DNA from: Anaerolineales bacterium
GTDB lineage: Bacteria; Chloroflexota; Anaerolineae; Promineifilales; Promineifilaceae
Direction: 5' to 3'
Length of the DNA: 5,181 bases
Assembly: GCA_020432595.1 (NCBI GenBank)
Contig: JAGQGA010000420.1
Location: 1 to 5,181 of the forward strand
The notes below the pieces were generated by a model. The model searched no databases, was not told the DNA's origin, and worked only from the letters and a program-made list of their open reading frames with translations. Shown here one piece after another: positions 5,058-5,181 of the stretch. Position 1 is the stretch's first letter. Each line of letters opens with the position of its first letter. Position numbers and translations under genes: made by a program.

Positions 5058-5097
5058 TTATTATAATTTGAATTATTATAATCTCGATTATTATAAA
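5058..5097. repeat. Three 15-bp-spaced direct repeats of TTATTATAA (iteron-like)
   Basis: TTATTATAAT begins at 5058 and at 5073, and TTATTATAAA begins at 5088, giving an exact 15-bp period. The linkers are TTGAA and CTCGA. The core contains the palindrome TTATAA, and the first two copies contain ATTATAAT and an exact TATAAT. They lie 54 bp before the GTG of the right-edge gene and about 150 bp from the parA operator array. They could be regulator sites, alternative -10 boxes, or iteron/AT-rich unwinding sequence of a replicon. Only the repeats are certain. Confidence 0.7.
5068..5097 (+). promoter_or_regulatory. Candidate promoter of the right-edge gene inside the 15-bp repeats
   Basis: TTGAAT (5068-5073), an 18-bp gap and TATAAA (5092-5097) make a reasonable sigma70 promoter. 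It would start transcription near 5104, about 48 nt before the GTG. It uses the third repeat as its -10, so any protein bound to the repeats would block it. Earlier copies offer further TATAAT boxes without good -35 partners. Confidence 0.4.
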
Positions 5098-5151
5098 TGG
5101 TGTTTTGGGGCTTTTGCGGAGATTTATCTATTGTACGCTAAGGAGCCACTT

Positions 5152-5181
5152 GTGCCAATCATCTGCCTAACACAGGGAGCA
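5152..5181 (+). CDS. Start of a rightward gene cut by the window edge (first 10 codons)
   Basis: A GTG at 5152 opens a frame reading MPIICLTQGA to the last base. TAAGGAG at 5139-5145 with a 6-nt spacer is an excellent ribosome site, which is why a non-ATG start is preferred. The hydrophobic strand followed by Q-G-A is reminiscent of the first beta strand of a nucleotide-binding protein (for example a cytidylate-kinase-like or P-loop fold). Ten residues cannot settle that. It is divergent from parA. Confidence 0.5.
   Translation, partial: MPIICLTQGA

Larger units (their letters stand above)
4809..5151. other. Divergent control region between parA and the right-edge gene
   Basis: There is no plausible coding sequence in these 343 bases. 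From left to right they hold the parA ribosome site and leader, the six-copy AGTAT motif array with the parA promoter, a stretch without clear signals (about 4910-4975), a small CACAAG inverted-repeat cluster (4978-5018), the AT-rich 15-bp repeats (5058-5097), and the leader of the rightward gene with its Shine-Dalgarno. No ACGGCCGT copy lies in it. Confidence 0.7.

Noticed and set aside
5058..5097. AT-rich direct repeats as a CRISPR array
   Set aside because: Repeat and linker lengths (about 10 and 5 bp) are far too short, and no cas gene is present.

Overview
The window looks like an accessory stretch of a bacterial chromosome, moderately GC-rich in the genes and AT-rich in the control regions. 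My best guess for the organism is Chloroflexota (Anaerolineae/Ardenticatenia-like). The basis is the style of the RHS fragment, the RNB ribonuclease with a short SH3-like N-terminus, the stand-alone P22-type antirepressor, and a heavily over-represented palindrome, AACGGCCGTT, that I associate from memory with that group. No 16S or other marker is present, so this is inference.

Left part (1-786). A 5'-truncated RHS-core fragment runs leftward out of the window. Next to it is a small leftward gene (363-602) that resembles the dimerisation/phosphoacceptor helix of histidine kinases without an ATPase domain. A 184-bp divergent spacer with an 8-bp inverted repeat separates it from the next gene.

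Centre (787-3572). A rightward RNase II/R-family exoribonuclease (608 aa) has all the catalytic aspartates visible. It is followed by two tandem copies of a hairpin element, then by a rightward phage-type antirepressor (P22_AR_N plus ORF6C-like domains). A convincing rho-independent terminator closes this strand.

Right part (3578-5181). A leftward two-gene operon encodes a ParA ATPase and, overlapping its end by 14 nt, a 127-aa protein with a basic disordered tail and a ribbon-helix-helix-like C-terminal half. I infer this is the centromere/operator-binding partner of the ParA. Upstream of parA a near-consensus sigma70 promoter (TTGACA, 17 bp, TATACT) is embedded in six copies of a 9-bp motif arranged as three inverted pairs, a layout expected for a self-repressing partition operator or centromere. 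Further right lie three direct repeats of TTATTATAA spaced exactly 15 bp apart and a divergent gene whose first ten codons (GTG start, strong Shine-Dalgarno) reach the window edge.

The most noteworthy signals are the ParA/RHH-like cassette with its operator array, the AT-rich 15-bp repeats beside it, and the ACGGCCGT palindrome, which occurs ten times in 5.2 kb and falls in all three codon phases.
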